From positions 1 through 6,292 of the forward strand of contig DJMN01000018.1 of the NCBI GenBank assembly GCA_002435385.1: a stretch of 6,292 nucleotides of DNA, written 5' to 3'. This document shows positions 5,949 to 6,292 of the stretch, piece after piece. The notes under the pieces are model-generated. The model did not search any database and was not told where the DNA came from. It worked only from the letters and a program-made list of their open reading frames with translations. A program made the position numbers and the translations under genes. Position 1 is the stretch's first letter; every line of letters begins with the position of its first letter. Source of the DNA: Patescibacteria group bacterium UBA6489 (lineage in GTDB: Bacteria; Patescibacteriota; Gracilibacteria; BD1-5; UBA6164).

Positions 5949-6292
5949 TTACCTACTCTTAATACACTCCTTCAAAATCTCCACAGCATTTAATGCTGCT
6001 CCTCTTAAAAGTTGATCTCCACTCACAAATAACTCTACTCATTTATTTCAAAAAACTAAGTTTTTTCTGATTCTTCATACTTCTACATCATTTTTTCAAG
6101 TTGCTGTTAATGGCATTGGATAGATATTATTTTGTATATCATCTTTTAATTTTACTCAAGGAGCATTTTTTAATAATTCTTTTATGTCTTCTATGTCTAC
6201 TTCTTTTTCTGTTTCTAGAACTATAGATTCGCTATGAGCTCTAAGTGTAGGTATCCTAACTGCAGTACAACTTATGTCTATATTGTCATCTC
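5949..6292 (-). CDS. asd: Aspartate-semialdehyde dehydrogenase, C-terminal 113 residues; 5' part outside window
   Basis: Makes aspartate 4-semialdehyde, the common precursor of the lysine and threonine/methionine branches. Only the last 113 residues are present, since the frame runs off the right edge. VRIPTLRAHSESI matches the Asd block carrying the substrate-binding Arg and the catalytic His (R12 and H19 of the visible part, spaced as R267 and H274 of E. coli). YPMPLTATGKNDVEVGRIR and the terminal SGDQLLRGAALNAVEILKE are the usual C-terminal Asd motifs. The terminal one normally reads DNLRKGAALNAV, so DNL is replaced by GDQL here. Five TGA codons act as Gly, including those in TGKND and VGRIR. 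The catalytic Cys lies outside the window. It ends in TAA, 152 bp upstream of hom on the same strand, and the gap holds an inverted-repeat element. Identity is firm, and completeness cannot be judged. Confidence 0.93.

Noticed and set aside
41..6292. All genes are pseudogenes riddled with TGA stops
   Set aside because: No frameshifts occur, TAA/TAG are absent inside the frames, and TGA falls on conserved Gly in five recognisable proteins. Recoding explains this and decay does not.

Overview
The window reads coherently only if UGA is translated as glycine (genetic code 25). That points to the candidate phyla Gracilibacteria (BD1-5) or Absconditabacteria (SR1), the bacterial lineages known for this recoding. 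Under the standard code no frame stays open for more than about 70 codons. With UGA=Gly, seven genes cover roughly 91% of the window. I count about 88 in-frame TGA codons against about 41 GGN codons, and many of the TGAs sit on glycines that are invariant in known enzymes. TAA ends six genes and TAG ends one. The DNA is very A+T-rich, Arg is mostly AGA, and none of the six visible start codons has a clear Shine-Dalgarno sequence.

Layout, left to right. 41-775 (-) dapB, 4-hydroxy-tetrahydrodipicolinate reductase. 834-2054 (-) a fold-type I PLP aminotransferase, plausibly the diaminopimelate-type enzyme. 2197-2850 (+) an unrecognised helical protein. 2852-3772 (-) a PHP-domain metal-dependent phosphoesterase. 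3934-4668 (+) a TrmB-like winged-helix regulator. 4672-5796 (-) homoserine dehydrogenase. 5949-6292 (-) the C-terminal third of aspartate-semialdehyde dehydrogenase, which runs off the right edge.

Four minus-strand genes (asd, hom, aminotransferase, dapB) belong to the aspartate-family pathway. Asd makes aspartate semialdehyde, Hom draws it toward threonine/methionine, and DapB draws it toward diaminopimelate and lysine. The aminotransferase could supply either aspartate or the amination step toward diaminopimelate. Between hom and the aminotransferase gene lies a three-gene block on alternating strands (unknown protein, PHP phosphoesterase, TrmB-like regulator). Its two convergent junctions are very tight, with 1 bp and 3 bp between facing stop codons.

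The intergenic regions are informative. The 161-bp divergent PHP/trmB region holds two copies of one 27-29 bp operator-like sequence in opposite orientation, one covering a TATAAT box that would give a nearly leaderless trmB mRNA. The divergent aminotransferase/unknown-gene region holds a 40-bp palindrome and a tandem TTGACT promoter region. The asd/hom gap holds a locally G+C-rich inverted-repeat element with mutually exclusive pairings. I saw no tRNA, rRNA, CRISPR array, transposase or other mobile gene.
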